This document shows, piece by piece, positions 39,830 to 52,680 of a stretch of 64,000 bases of DNA. Origin of the DNA: Apis mellifera (lineage: Eukaryota > Arthropoda > Insecta > Hymenoptera > Apidae); contig NC_037648.1 in assembly GCF_003254395.2 (NCBI RefSeq), positions 5,525,635 to 5,589,634 on the forward strand, given 5' to 3'. Positions within the stretch are counted from its first letter, which is position 1. Each line of letters opens with the position of its first letter. The notes under the pieces were generated by a model that made no database searches, was not told where the DNA came from, and saw only the letters and a program-made list of their open reading frames with translations. Position numbers and translations under genes: made by a program.

Positions 39830-41300
39830 GAACTCTGTTTTAAAATGACAAAAAATATTTTTTTTTTCATGCGAAATAATTTTAAGCTGGTATATAATTA
39901 AATTTTTTCTTTTAAATAAATAATTGCAATTTAAATAAAAGAATTTTCTAAAACTTTCTCCATTTTGTTAAAAGTTTTTTTTTTTTAATTAATATTTTGT
40001 TAATACCAATATATTATAAGTTAATTTTTATTATATAAATAATTTTATAAAGTGATTTTAGAAAAATTTATTAATTAATTAAATTATAATAAAAATTTAT
40101 AAATTTATTATAATATAATATTATATTATATTTATTAAATTATATACTTATTATATTTATGTAAAATAATACATATTGATAAAAATATTACTTATAAATT
40201 AAATTAAATTATTAATATTTTAAACAAGTAATTGCAAATTTTAGAGAAATGAAAAATTATATTAAATTATATATCAATTATCATAATAATATTTATATTT
40301 TTTAATAATAATACACAAAATAATTATTATAATTTTAGTTCATAATATAGATTTATATAGATTAATATTATAGTATTTAGTATGATGAGAGAAAATAGAT
40401 TACCGTACTTTATATTTTAATAAAAATATTAATTTTAAAAAAAAATTTCAAAAAAGTTTATAAAAAAAATAAAAAATTTTAAAAATTGAATTCATTATTT
40501 TAAATTAATTCTAATATTTTACAATATATATCTTTTTTATATATTATATCTTTATTTTATCATTTCATATATAAAACAAATTTAATTAAGTGTAGAACAA
40601 TATTGATAATTTATTTCTATAATTATTTTATAAAGAATTCCTTATTGTATTTTATTTAATTATTAAATAATATTATAAGTTTTTTTTAATGTGAATAAAT
40701 ATAATATATTAATTAAATAAAATAATGATTTAAATCTGATCTAATTTCTGTACTAATATCATCATTTATTTGAATTGATTATTTGAATATATCATCATAT
40801 ATCTTTAATTAATTAATTTCATATTTTATAAATACATTATATTTAGAATTCTTTAATTCAAATGCAAATACATAGTATATATATATATGTAGCACATATA
40901 CAATATATGTATATAAGTATGAATATATTTGTGAAACAAATATCATATAAAATCGATTTTGAAAGTAAAATAAAAACAAATATAAAAATATTAATTAAGA
41001 TTTATTTATTGAGTTACAAACAGTTTAAATTTACGTTTAATATTAAAATTACGTTAATGAGACGAGAATAAGATAATTTTATTTCTCTTTTAATTTCTCT
41101 TTTATATCATTGTTTTACTTTATCTTATTTTTCTAATACAATGTTAATTTGCATATAATAATTCAATAAATAAGTTTTAATTAATATTTCGTATATCAAT
41201 TTTTGTGTTTGAATCGGCTTTGTCTAAAATTGATTCTCCAAAAGTGCTTTATGAATATTAATATTCTTAAGCTTTTTATAAGTATATATAATATTTATAT
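39830..41300. other. AT-rich noncoding stretch
   Basis: A/T-dominated. The frame 40862-41071 is Ile/Lys/Tyr-rich and not credible. No repeats beyond short TA runs. Confidence 0.7.
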
Positions 41301-41307
41301 ATTTATA

Positions 41308-41346
41308 ATGTACGCACGCATGCACGCATGCATCCGCGCACACACA
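41308..41346. repeat. GCA/CA-rich short repeat
   Basis: TACGCACGCATGCACGCATG followed by CATCCGCGCACACACA: alternating purine-pyrimidine with CpG, just outside the left arm of the long inverted repeat at 41371. Confidence 0.6.
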
Positions 41347-41370
41347 AAATGTATATATATGAGAGCATTT

Positions 41371-41444
41371 GATTCTGTTTGGATAGCCGAATGTTCCTAA
41401 TATTAGAGCATTCGAATATAGGAATTATATTTATTGTATAAATA
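41371..41444 (+). repeat. Left arm of long inverted repeat
   Basis: Starts GATTCTGTTTGGATAGCC and matches the reverse complement of 42411-42484 at about 81% without gaps. Includes the imperfect palindrome GAATGTTCCTAATATTAG...CATTC. Confidence 0.8.
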
Positions 41445-41579
41445 AGAAAGCTATTGAAAATGTAAAAACTATTGACAATATAAAAAGCTTGCAGTATAAA
41501 AAGCTCATAATTTGTGATTAAAATATCGATGTGCTCAATGTTTCGACAAAGTTTGTATAATGTTGCTCAAAGCAAATAA

Positions 41580-41940
41580 ATTTGAGGAATGTCGATGGAA
41601 GTGCAGTTTCAATTCAATGATAACATAAATCGATGGGAAACGCGTGGTCTTTCGTCGAGGATGGTCAATCAGAGTGGAGCGCACGCGTGTGCGCGGCTAT
41701 TATCGCTTCAACATAGTAAACGCAAACCGACGAGTCAGCTTGTCGTAAACACGAGTACAACCGACCAGTTTAATTCGATTAGGCTGCGATTATCGAACTG
41801 CTCGATCGTCTGATAGCGAATTGCCTTGCTAACTTTGCGCTCTTGTATCTTTCGAGGTCTAATAACAATTCGATAAACGTTACCGATTCCATGTCTGACT
41901 AATCAGAATGAGTTGATAAATACTTCTTGAAATAAATACT
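41580..41940. other. CpG-rich island inside the inverted-repeat unit
   Basis: Complex CpG-dense sequence (GAGCGCACGCGTGTGCGCGG near 41677, AACGCAAACCGACGAGTCAG near 41719). A 74-residue plus-strand frame starting MSMEVQFQFNDN spans 41589-41813 and is open to a TGA. It has no recognisable domain, and with island composition a frame this long can arise by chance. Confidence 0.4.
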
Positions 41941-42410
41941 TCGGACAAATTGAAACAAACATGCAAAAATACAGAGCGAAGAGTATAAAAAAATACAAAA
42001 TGAAAATGAAAATTGTGTACATAAATCTATAGTTATATGATTTAGTATATATAATTAATTTTACATAATGGTTTGAGAATATTTCAAATGTAGATTTCGA
42101 AATGTAGAAATTTAGAAAGAATTGAAATTGAGATTAAAATATTATAGAAGTAAATATGATAATTAGTTTGAGTTTTTTTTTTTTGACTATTTTATTATGA
42201 TTTCCTTTAAAATAATTGTATCATTAAAACAAAAAATCAATCAGAAAAAAAAAATAAAAAAAATAATATATTTTTTATTATTTTAAAAAATAAATTGTTA
42301 CATAGAATTTTGTGTATATATATGCATCCGTAATATAATAGTTATATAAAAGTTATATAACTGTTACTTATTTTTTGTTAATATAAGTATAAATATAATA
42401 TAAATATAAA

Positions 42411-42484
42411 TATTTATACAGTAGATCTATTCTCAATATTCGAATGTCCTAATATCAGGAACATTCTTTTATCCAAACAGGATC
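42411..42484 (-). repeat. Right arm of long inverted repeat
   Basis: Inverse partner of 41371-41444; ends ATCCAAACAGGATC at 42484. Its internal palindrome (GAATGTCCTAATATCAGG then AACATTC) is better preserved than in the left arm. Confidence 0.8.
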
Positions 42485-42489
42485 TTGAA

Positions 42490-44670
42490 GCGACGATACC
42501 TAATAATATATTAATAAAATCAATTAATCAAAAATTATTTTCTTATGGATTGTGAATTATGATAGTTAAAATATCTCAACCATATATCTATTATATTCAA
42601 TTTATATTCAATCAATATATTTTAATCAATTCATATCATTGGATATTATACTCATATCACTTCTTAAGATTTTCTCATAATCATTTTTCCGAATTTAGGC
42701 ATTTTTTGAATAAATATAAAATAATCTTTGAATGAAAAAACTCGATATTACAATAATAAATACAATAAATATAAATATTATAACTTCATTTATTATAATT
42801 TCAATCATTCAGGAATTATTACATATATTTATATATTAATTTTTGGATCGTTCTCTTTGAATAAATACAATGATGATTTTTGCAGAAAATCTAAATTTGT
42901 CTAAGTTTGATACAGATTAGCATTGATATATTTCAATTTATGAAAAAATAGTTTTTTGATTGATTCTTTTATTTTGATAATGAAAATCAAAATTAAACTT
43001 TGAAGAGAATAAATAGAAAATAAATAGAAAAAGATAAATAGAATGATTTTTGCAAAATTACTTGGAATGAAGAAATAAAATATCAATAATTGTGTAATAA
43101 TTTTTGTTATAGAATTATTTTTAATATTTTTATAATATTATTTAAAAGAATTTTATAAATAATATTTTATTATTTTTAGAAATATAGAAGAATATAAAAA
43201 TTATTAGAAAAAGAAACATAGTTAACATGTGAAAAGTAAAAATAAATTTGATTTCTTTTGTTATCATGTTTTTCTTTTTTTTATTTTTTTATCAATAATA
43301 AAAATTAATAACATTGTAATGACAAAAATTAATAATGTTATTAATATTCTTTTGTATAAAAAAAAATATTTTTTATTTACTTACTCTTTTATTTAAGAAT
43401 GAAAAAATATTATAATTCAATTATATTTTTTTATATATAATAAATCTGTAATGAATCTTATAATAACAATTTAATTATGAAACATTTTATTAAAATAAAA
43501 AATAAAAGTTGATTTTTCTTATTTCTTTGCAATATTTAATTTTAAAAATTTTGTTAAATATCTAGTTTTACAATTTTAAATTTATTGAATATTAAATAGT
43601 AATTCAGAAATCAAATAAACAAACTGAAATTTTATTAAAAAAAATATTTAATAAAGATATTTATTAAAAATATTACAACTTTTTTAACAATTAGATTATT
43701 TTTTAATTAGATATAATTCACATATAAAAAAAATTAATTTAATAAAAACTTTTATTTTTTTTATCATAAAAAATAATATCTGAAAAAATTGATATTTAAA
43801 ATGGATTCTTATTTTTGTTTGAAATATTAAATGCTTTATAAAATAAAGTAAATAGATTTTCTACAGAGATAAATCCTAGATAATTGTATAAAAATAATTA
43901 TAATAATTATATTCAAATTCTTTTTTATTTTTGTTCATTACAGATTAATTTTATTAATATAGAATAATAATTATTTTCATAAATTTATTTTTTTTTTTAG
44001 AATCTTGTTTTCAAAATAATTAATTTGATCCTTCTTTTTTTCATTCTAATTACTTCTCTTTTTTGTTCTAATTAATAATTTCTGTTAAAAATATTTCATT
44101 TTTATGTTTTATATATTTTTTTTCATTTTCTTATTAACTAAAAATTTTTAATACATATTTTATATTTATATTTTATTGCATTTTAAATTTTATTGTATAT
44201 TTATATATTTCATAAATTTTTGAAAATTTAATTTAAAAAAATTATTATTAATGTAAAAAAAAATTTAAGAAAATAAAATAAAATATTAAAATGAATCACA
44301 ATTGTGCTTGCTTCATTTCATCAACAAACAATTTTAGTTGTATAATTTTATAATTATAATATTATACCAGATAATCATTAAAATTTTTATAAAATAATTA
44401 AAATAAAATAACTGATTAATGAAATTAAAATAAATTAAACCGATCAATGAATAACGAAGCTAAAAAAATCTACATGAATAATAATGAAACAATGTACAAT
44501 ATATAAAAAAAAAATTATGTATAAAATCCATTAAAAAAATGTGTATATAATAATTAACATAAATATAATTAAAATATTTCAAAAAATAAATTGTTATTAG
44601 GAAAAGATCAACAAAAATTTTAATAGTTCTATATTATTTCAAATATAGTTGGTCAGAAAACTATATAAAT
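42490..44670. other. AT-rich noncoding stretch
   Basis: A/T-dominated. The minus frame 42901-43086 is Phe/Ile-rich low complexity. No islands or transposon ends noticed. Confidence 0.7.
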
Positions 44671-44674
44671 AATA

Positions 44675-45111
44675 AGTCAGGAAAGTATTCGAACACTATT
44701 TTATTCTAATTAGAAAATTCTTATATAAAACAATTATTTCTTCGAAAGAAAATTTCTTTAAAGAAATGATTCTTTAAAGAATTCGCTATCAAATTTTTTG
44801 CATTTTTTCATCTTTAGAATATAATTGTGAAATATTTTTTATAGCAAGATGATAGAATATATATAATAAAATATGAATGTATTATAATTTAAATTTTTGC
44901 TTTATTTTATTATAGAATTATATTTAAAAAATAAAAAAATATTGAAATTTTTTATTTCATTTTTTAAAATAAATATAAAAAAAATTTATATTTATATAAT
45001 TTCGATACTCGTATCTTATATTATAACTTAATACTTTTAGAATTTAGATTAACATGAATTAATAATAATTCATTTGAATACTTAATAATTCATTTGAATA
45101 CTTTCCTGAGT
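44675..45111. mobile_element. Tc1/mariner-type miniature element (MITE)
   Basis: The left end AGTCAGGAAAGTATTC (44675) and the right end GAATACTTTCCTGAGT (to 45111) are inverted with one mismatch, and TA dinucleotides abut both ends (44673-44674 and 45112-45113). TIRs of the kind CAGGAAAGTATTCGAACAC are characteristic of Tc1-like elements. The 437-bp interior is AT-rich and non-coding, so this is a non-autonomous or heavily decayed copy. Inside the right end, a 20-bp unit (TTAATAATTCATTTGAATAC) is tandemly duplicated at 45062-45101. Confidence 0.65.
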
Positions 45112-45114
45112 TAT

Positions 45115-46390
45115 TATATATTGAACAGAAAATAATCGAATTTGTAATCCATTTGAACTAATGATCTAAGTTTTTGGATTTAAAATCAATTAAATATAAG
45201 TATCTATATAATAAGTTTTAATTTTATTAACATTTTATATAATTATTGTTTTAATTATATAAAAAAATATTTACATAAAAATATAGAATTATGACATAGT
45301 TTTTGCAATTTATTATACTTTAATTATATTATTATTAATTATATTCACTTGTTTGCCTTATTGCTATCATTTTCTCGAAATAAAAAGTCATTTAAATTAT
45401 TAAAAAAAATATTCAAAATAATTTTTTTACATTCAATATATAATTTTATTCTTTTTATAAAATAAATCATTTCAATAATTTTAGATATATAGATGATTCA
45501 ATAATAAAATATAATATGAAAAAACATTTAATTAATAGCATATTATATTATAATAATACTTATATATCTAATGTATAATTATTAGTCTACATTTTCATTA
45601 TAACATTATATATATATTATGTTATACATTAAATATAAAAATAAAGCATATTTTATTTTCATAATTTAAAATATTAGTATATAATAAATATTATACATAT
45701 ATATTGCATTGTATACATGTATATTTTTGAAACTATCAATTATGTTATGAAAAAAATTTGAATGATTTCGAAAAACAATAATATAATTTAATTTTTTATA
45801 AAGCCACATTGTTGATATATAAAATTAAATTTATTTTTTTAAATATAATCATATTACTTCTTCATGACTGATGCAATTTGTTTTTTTAAAAAATAAAATT
45901 GTTTTTTTTTAAAATATAAAGTTATTGAGAAATTATTAAATTTAAAGACATTTTAATTTGAATTATTTACTGAATTTTAATTTAAAAAATATTATAAATA
46001 TAAACAAATACTTTGCATATTTCTTGTCTTTCAGATAGTAAATTTTTGAAAAATTTAATTTAAAATATTTTTTAAAGTAATAGTTTAAATGCATTAATTT
46101 TAATAGTCATTATAAATAATTTAATACTTTTTTATAGAAAATGACAAGCTTGAATTTTTTTAGAGATAATGAATTATTTTTTGATCAATAAAATATGTTA
46201 ATATATTTAAAAGAACAAATTTGATCTTCATATATTTTTATAATTATAATACTATGTCTTTTTTTAAATTTATTTTTAATTACATACGATTTATTAGATC
46301 AAATTCATATAATTCATATAATTCATTATTACAAATGTGATAGAAGTAAAATTTTATTATTTTCTTTTTGAAAAGATATTGTTCAATTAC
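45115..46390. other. AT-rich noncoding stretch
   Basis: No open frame, island or repeat of note. Confidence 0.7.
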
Positions 46391-46399
46391 AATTTGACA

Positions 46400-46980
46400 A
46401 TAGAACAAAAGGAAAGGAAAGAAAGATAAAAAAGAGGAAAAGATGCAATCAAGCTACAGATTCCTATCGTTTTGGTAAGATATGTCTGTATACGTAGAAA
46501 CTAAGAGTAGATGCAATTCCCGTGGATCTAGTCCCGTGTTCCTACCTACTATGAAGGTACGGTAACACGTATATGTATGGCTACATAGAGTGAATTTTCC
46601 GGAGCATTGTCGAGAAGCACAGCTCTATTCGATTTCGAATCGAATCGAATCGAATGAGCAGGGGGAAGAGCGGTTAGCATCGGACGAGCGGCAAACCGAC
46701 GTTTGCGCGAGCTGGAGAATTTACCCCATTGGCCAGCCTAATGGCACGGATTTCATTATGCCGAGTTTACAGGAGCCGAGCCTACATTACGCGGCAAGTC
46801 GGTTCTCTCCAACAATTTGGAATGCAAAACTGTTGCCTGCGCAAATTTGCTCCGAGAGAATATTGGTCCGTGGAATGGTTTAATCGTGTTGACGATTCTA
46901 TCAGAGAAGAAAAACTGCGTGAAATATTAAAGAAGTCTGTCGGCCATCTTTTTCCATTTAACAATAAATTTATAAAATTC
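46400..46980. other. GC-elevated, CpG-rich island
   Basis: Starts with a purine-rich tract (about 46405-46445), then complex sequence including a short GAATC pentamer run near 46638-46655 and a dense part (46660-46890: GGACGAGCGGCAAACCGACG, ACATTACGCGGCAAGTCGG). Two plus-strand frames (46590-46883 and 46729-46998) and one minus frame overlap. None shows a known domain. The second ends in a charged, helix-like stretch (DDSIREEKLREILKKS) but has no splice-bounded structure I can defend. Regulatory or exonic origin undecided. Confidence 0.4.
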
Positions 46981-46999
46981 TTAGGAGTATATCGATAAT

Positions 47000-48180
47000 T
47001 TTTAGTAATAAAATCTTATCTTATGATTCCATTTTGAAATTAAGATATTTGATTTTTTATGTGTATGTAAATAAAGTTTAGATATTTGTAAAAAGTTATA
47101 TTTCCGAATTAATAAAAAAAAAAAGTTTAAAAAATTATAGCAATTGAAAGATTCATGAAAAACAATATTTATCAATTTTTATTATTTTAGAAATATAGAA
47201 ATATTTAAATATAGAAATGATACATAAATAAAAGAAATATAGAATTAATTTATTTTTTGACTTTTGTTTAATAGATATAAATTTTCTTTAATATAACATT
47301 TATTATTGTGTCGTAGTTATAGTTAAATAATTTTTTGATTAAAACTAAATATTATAATATGTTAACTTTTTTATTATTATTTTTTATCATAACAAATTAA
47401 TATGATATTGATGCAATGTAATAAGATTGAAACATTCTTAAAAATTATGTATAATTTGTAAAATTTATATATAATTTTATTAATTTTTATGAGAAATTAT
47501 TATTTGATGCTATAATTATATTAATCTTATAATGGATTTGTATTAATGGATACTATGTAAATATATTTTAAAATATTAGATTATTTTGTTATGTTTTTGT
47601 TAATATTTAAATATTTAAAAATCTTAATACAGATTTCTTAAATTATGTATATATTGTTTTTTTAGTATTGTAAAAATATTAATACTATTTTACAGTATTC
47701 ATTAATATAAAGATTTATAAATTTTATATTATAAATTTTAATATTTATAATTAATAATATAATACAAATAATATGTATATCATATTATATATAAGATATT
47801 ATATATAAAATATCTAGCATATTTACACATTTTTTTAAAAAAATTAGAAATGATACAAAATTTTAAATGATACAATATATATATAATTTCTTCAATTCTT
47901 TTAAAAGTAATATTATACATATTTTTATAGAATTTACTTTATTCTATTAATATATTTTATTCTATTTTCTGTAAAAAGTTATTTAAATATATATATCTTT
48001 AAAATTAGATAAAATATAAAATAATTATGAAAAAATATGATGAGATTAATTTAAAGTATATTTTAATATTTGTAATTTTATAAAATTAAATATATGAAAG
48101 AAAAGAAAGGTACAAATTTATCTATTATATTTTATAGAGTCTATTAAATTTTATAGAATCAATATCACTAAAAATTATAC
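47000..48180. other. AT-rich noncoding stretch
   Basis: A/T-dominated with short TA runs; no credible frame. Confidence 0.7.
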
Positions 48181-48189
48181 TACTATTTT

Positions 48190-48655
48190 AATGGTAATTT
48201 TATTTCTGTTTTTTTTATCTCTGTTTTCGTTTCTATCTCTTTAGTAATATTCTCATAATATTTTCAAGACATATTCCTTAAGACTGTAAAAAACTAAATC
48301 GAATGTCCCAAATTTTCAAAAATTAATTACCCGTCATTTAAAAGCTGTATTTTAACCCAATTGTATACTCTATATATCTTCCTCTGTGTTTTTTACGTTC
48401 TGTATTTCTTATAATTATATTATATGTCCTGCCAAGAAAATCTGTTTCTCAGAAAAAAAGGCTAATTTGATGATTGAATATGCTAAATTTTTGGAAATTA
48501 ATCACTTATCATTTAAAACCTATGTTTTAACTCAATTGCATGGAATATCCTATACATCTTCTCGTTTCATTTGTTTTCACGTTTTTTATTTCTTCACTAA
48601 TAATCATATAAGATCCGCAAGAAAAATTGTTCCCAAGATAAAAGAATAAATCGAA
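48190..48655. repeat. Imperfect tandem triplication, about 170-184-bp unit
   Basis: Three diverged units share the order CTGTTTTCGTTTCTATC... / GTTTTTTACGTTCTGTATTT / GTTTTCACGTTTTTTATTTC, then TAAT..ATAT...CAAG. Anchor CG dinucleotides lie at about 48228, 48396 and 48580. Units 2 and 3 also share the upstream part (AATTA...TCATTTAAAA, TTTTAACCCAATTG and TTTTAACTCAATTG). The 87-residue frame at 48386-48649 spans units 2 and 3 and is a product of the repeat, not a recognised gene. Confidence 0.65.
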
Positions 48656-48659
48656 GCAA

Positions 48660-48920
48660 TCTTCGTAAGTTAAAAGACGTGCAAGATTTTTCAACGAGGA
48701 AAAAGATATACAATATTTTTTTTATTCTTTCATTTATGGCTGTGATCTCAAAGGAGGCGCACATCATTTTTAGGTTTGAAATTAAGTTTGGCGAGATTCC
48801 AGAGTATCGACATGAGAATCCCTCTCTTCGAGTACGCTCACGTGCAAAGGTAATCCACTAGGCGGTTCGCTTAAAGCTTTCACGATAATTGGACTGGTTT
48901 ATGCGGGTATAAACAACTCA
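48660..48920. other. GC-elevated island with splice-like edges
   Basis: On the plus strand CATCATTTTTAG (near 48772) and GCAAAG|GTAATC (near 48849) bracket about 75 nt of complex sequence whose open frame reads FEIKFGEIPEYRHENPSLRVRSRAK. The signals are weak individually and the peptide is unrecognised, so an exon is only possible. Confidence 0.25.
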
Positions 48921-48924
48921 GGAC

Positions 48925-49929
48925 AGATTTAGCCCATAAAATTTGATTAACATTCCTCTTTCGGAGAATTAATAAATTTGATTAAATTTTGTTTTCCGTG
49001 TTTATTTCATGTTCTTTTCTCTCATCTTTCTTTCTTTTCTTAACAAAAAAATTTTAATCAAGTCGAAATGATCAAAAACAAGCGATACTTAGTTTTTTTA
49101 TCGTAATCAATATTATCATTTGTTTTGTCAAGATAAAACTTTTAAAAACATTAAATGTGGGAAAATAATGAAATTTGTAAAATAATGAAACAACTTTTTA
49201 AAAGCTTCGTATATTTAATTTGTTAATTATATTTGTTATAAGGTTGTTTGTTAAATTGTAGATCGGATAATAGGTTGAAGCATTTTTCACGTAATTTTAT
49301 TAATTTTAATTTAGATAGGAGTGAAAAAGGAAACGGACTCAACTTGGACAAAATTAATTTTCCATGCTAAGTGAAATGTTCTGCGCATCGTAAATTCATG
49401 AAAAATCTTTTTTTTTCATAATATAATTAGATTTTTTATTTTTGAGAAGAAACTTCTTTTTTCTTTTTTATTTGGTAAATTTAATAATTTATATATTTTA
49501 AACTTATGATTTTGATCTATTATCAAAGATTTTATTTTTCATCTTTCATATTTGATAAATGAATCATTTGAAAATAATTTATTTTTCAAATAAATTTTCG
49601 AATTTTTTTTAAGTTTAATTTAAATTTATTTTTTATTTTATTTAAAATAAAATTTATTCTATTTTATTTATCTATTTTATTCATAATATTTATATTTTTC
49701 ATAAAATTTAATAATTATTTGTTTTTTACTTTTTATTTTTATTTTAAATAAAAATATCTAATCTTCTCAAAATATATAATTCTCTTCAATATATATAATT
49801 CTCAGAATATGAATGTAAATAAGTAAAACATGAATACAAAAGTACTTTTAATAATATTTTGATAATTGTTATATGTATATAATATATATATAATATATAT
49901 ATATATATATTATATATTATGTATATATA

Positions 49930-49965
<36 letters not shown>

Positions 49966-50031
49966 TATAATATAATATAATATAATATAATATAATATAT
50001 ATATATATATATTATATATTATGTATATATA

Positions 50032-50074
<43 letters not shown>

Positions 50075-52375
50075 ATATAATATAATATAATATAATATAA
50101 TATAATATATATATATATATATAATGAAAAAGTTGGAGCGAGTATAAAAATAAATATAAATTTCTTAATATTATATAGACTTTTTAATCGTTATTTTTTT
50201 CTTTATATGAACATTATTAGTATATATAAATATTTATATAAATGTACATAATATCAAATTTAAATTGAACTTTAATATTCAAATAAATTAATTCAATTTT
50301 TATATATATTTTAATATATATATAATTTTAATATATATTCAAATATATAATTCTATTCATCTACAAATTTCTATTGCATAGATGATAAAATAAAAAATTA
50401 TCAAAATATTCTATATTATATATTAAATATATTCTAATATTCTAAAATAATTTCATTTACAAAAGAATTAATTATAAAATATAATACTGAATCTTTAAAA
50501 AAATATTTATTTTAATAAGATATAAATTATTTCTATTTTTGGAAATACTTAATTTTTTCTTGTAACCATTATTTTATTTTATATAATAAAAAAAATTATA
50601 TTTAATATTTTCTATGGTAGTTAAATATTTTTACAATTCTATCAATATCATTGAATTATATTATATCATAAGAATCATACATTTTAATATGATTTATAAT
50701 AAAAAAAAGTATAAATTGAATATGATATTTTTATTGAAATGCGAAATCTTGATAGTCATAATCAATAAGTCAATCATAAATAATTAGTAATCAATAAACA
50801 AAATATTTATTAGAAAGAATTTGTGAAAAAGAGAAAAAAGAAATTACAATGTATATAGAGGAATATTACTGATTATATTCATATTATTTTAAAAGAGATA
50901 AATAATTGCCTTATTTTAATTGATAAGTACATTTGCTAGTTATTATTATTATACATAAAAATAATTCATATTAAAGAAAGTTTTTCTTCAAAGAAGAAAG
51001 AATGCATAACAAAAAGAAAAATAAGTCGAGGTAAAATCGACAAAATATTCAAACGGAAATTGCGACAATTGCAGAAGAGAGAATTGTTTCAAAGGGCAAT
51101 GTTATTTTTAAGAATCTATAAAACTTTTAAATTGTATTTCCTTCGGATTTAGATTGACTATTATTTTCTTCTATCAAAAGTTTTTATTGTACCAATTATT
51201 GTTTCAATAGTATATTTTAGTATTTTTAATATTTTTAATATTATTAGTATATTTTAATATTTCTTTTGATTTCTGTTTCATATGTAATAATATTTCATAT
51301 TAAAAGAAAAAAAATTAAAAAGTTAAAAATTAAATTTTAAAAATTATAAAATTATAAAATTATAAGAATAATAATTTTAAATAAATATATTATTTTAGAT
51401 ATTATATATATATAAATAAAAATAATGATTTGTAAAAATAATGATTTGTATAAAGAAAAAATATAAGAAATTTTTACACAAAGATAATAATTTTCATAGC
51501 TTTATTAGAGAATAATATTGGATTTTATTATTCGAAATAAATTTTTTTTTTTTCATTTTCTTTTTAGTATATTAATATAATATTTTTATAATAATTGAAA
51601 TAAAAATTAAGACAAAATAGATATTTCAAATTCGTCCTTTATAAATCTTTGTCATTAAATTTTGCAGCAATATCAATAATAATTGAAATTTATAAAAAAA
51701 ACATTTTTATTTTTTAATAATTTTTAACAATTAATGAGCTAAGCAAAAATGAAATTATTTCTAGAATCTTTTTTAATATTTTAATTTTAATATTTCTTTT
51801 TTTCTTATTTTTTTACAAATTTTATGATATATTTAGACATTATTTTTTCAAATTTAATATTGTATAAATATAAATATAATATAAATTTAATATCGTATTT
51901 TAACATTCAATTAAATAAATTAATTTTTGATTTTTAATATATAATATATTTTATTTAATATATTTTATTTTCATATCTTAAAATGTGATAATAAATGATT
52001 TTATTCTGATATAATATTTCACGATATCATAATGCTTTTAAATTGCAAATAGTTAATTTAATAAATAAATTATTTTAAACCAAACTACTTTGCGAATTAT
52101 TATTATTTAATTTTGATAAGTATTTATATCATTTATTGTATCATTATAATTATCATCATATATTGTATCATTATAATATTATATATGAATTATAATATCA
52201 TTCAACAAAAATTAAATTTTTCATTAAAATTAAATTTTTCATTAAAAAAATCGTAGAATAATATTTTTTTATACATTTATGTTGCATACTATATATAAGC
52301 ATTTAATATTGGAAAAATGAAAAAATTAATATATAAGACGGACAACTATCTGAGGGATATGGAGATATAAAAAAA
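48925..52375. other. AT-rich noncoding desert containing a TA satellite
   Basis: No gene supported. The first 450 bp keep moderate complexity, then A/T-rich sequence. The TA-based repeat array at 49870-50124 is listed separately. Confidence 0.65.
49870..50124. repeat. TA/TAATA satellite-like array with 102-bp period
   Basis: Alternating TA runs, ATAAT pentamer runs and a single TTATGTATATATAATATAAT marker. The marker's G occurs at 49921 and again at 50023, giving a 102-bp higher-order duplication of a composite unit. Confidence 0.8.
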
Positions 52376-52379
52376 ACAG

Positions 52380-52680
52380 AATTTGATTTATCTAAAGATT
52401 AATTCCAATTTTAAAGTGATCGATTCTCTCAGCAGAATCGCATAACATTATATGCGGCTTTGTCGACCACAGTACAGTTCCGAGGTTAGAGTTTGCCACA
52501 ACTGGTTATCCGCTGTTCAATTAACAATTATGAATGAATATTAATTGTGAACACTCCAATTTTCGGAAATGACGCAACCGAATTTTGACTAGAAACGTTG
52601 ACCCGTTAGTGATAATGACGATACATATCGATTAAGCAATATTTGAAGTTCATATCGAAAGTTATTGCGGTTTCTAAAAT
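52380..52680. other. Complex island with homeodomain-like TAAT sites
   Basis: Non-repetitive sequence (CAGCAGAATCGCATAAC, GGCTTTGTCGACCACAG). In the middle, CAATTAA (52518-52524) and TTAATTG (52541-52547) form an inverted pair around AATTATGAAT. No long open frame. Enhancer-like noncoding DNA is the simplest reading. Confidence 0.35.

Larger units (their letters stand above)
41371..42484. mobile_element. 1.1-kb unit bounded by 74-bp inverted repeats, family unknown
   Basis: Arms at 41371-41444 and 42411-42484 align without gaps in inverse orientation, with about 14 mismatches in 74. The outer part is GAT(T/C)CTGTTTGGATA and the inner end is TGTATAAATA. Identity stops at 41371/42484, as expected for transposon termini. 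No clear target duplication is visible (CATTT to the left, TTGAA to the right). Each arm contains a near-palindrome, GAATGTTCCTAATATTAG followed by a CATTC. The interior holds a CpG-rich island (41580-41940) and no recognisable transposase. Best guess: a non-autonomous DNA transposon or foldback element that captured host sequence. Alternatives: two inverted copies of a short conserved hairpin, or a regulatory loop pair. Confidence 0.55.

Noticed and set aside
46590..46998. Two overlapping plus-strand frames of 97 and 89 residues
   Set aside because: No recognisable domain, no defensible splice sites, and overlapping openness on three frames is expected from GC-richer composition.
48386..48649. 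87-residue frame
   Set aside because: It spans units 2 and 3 of a tandem triplication and is Phe/Ile/Lys-rich without a known motif.
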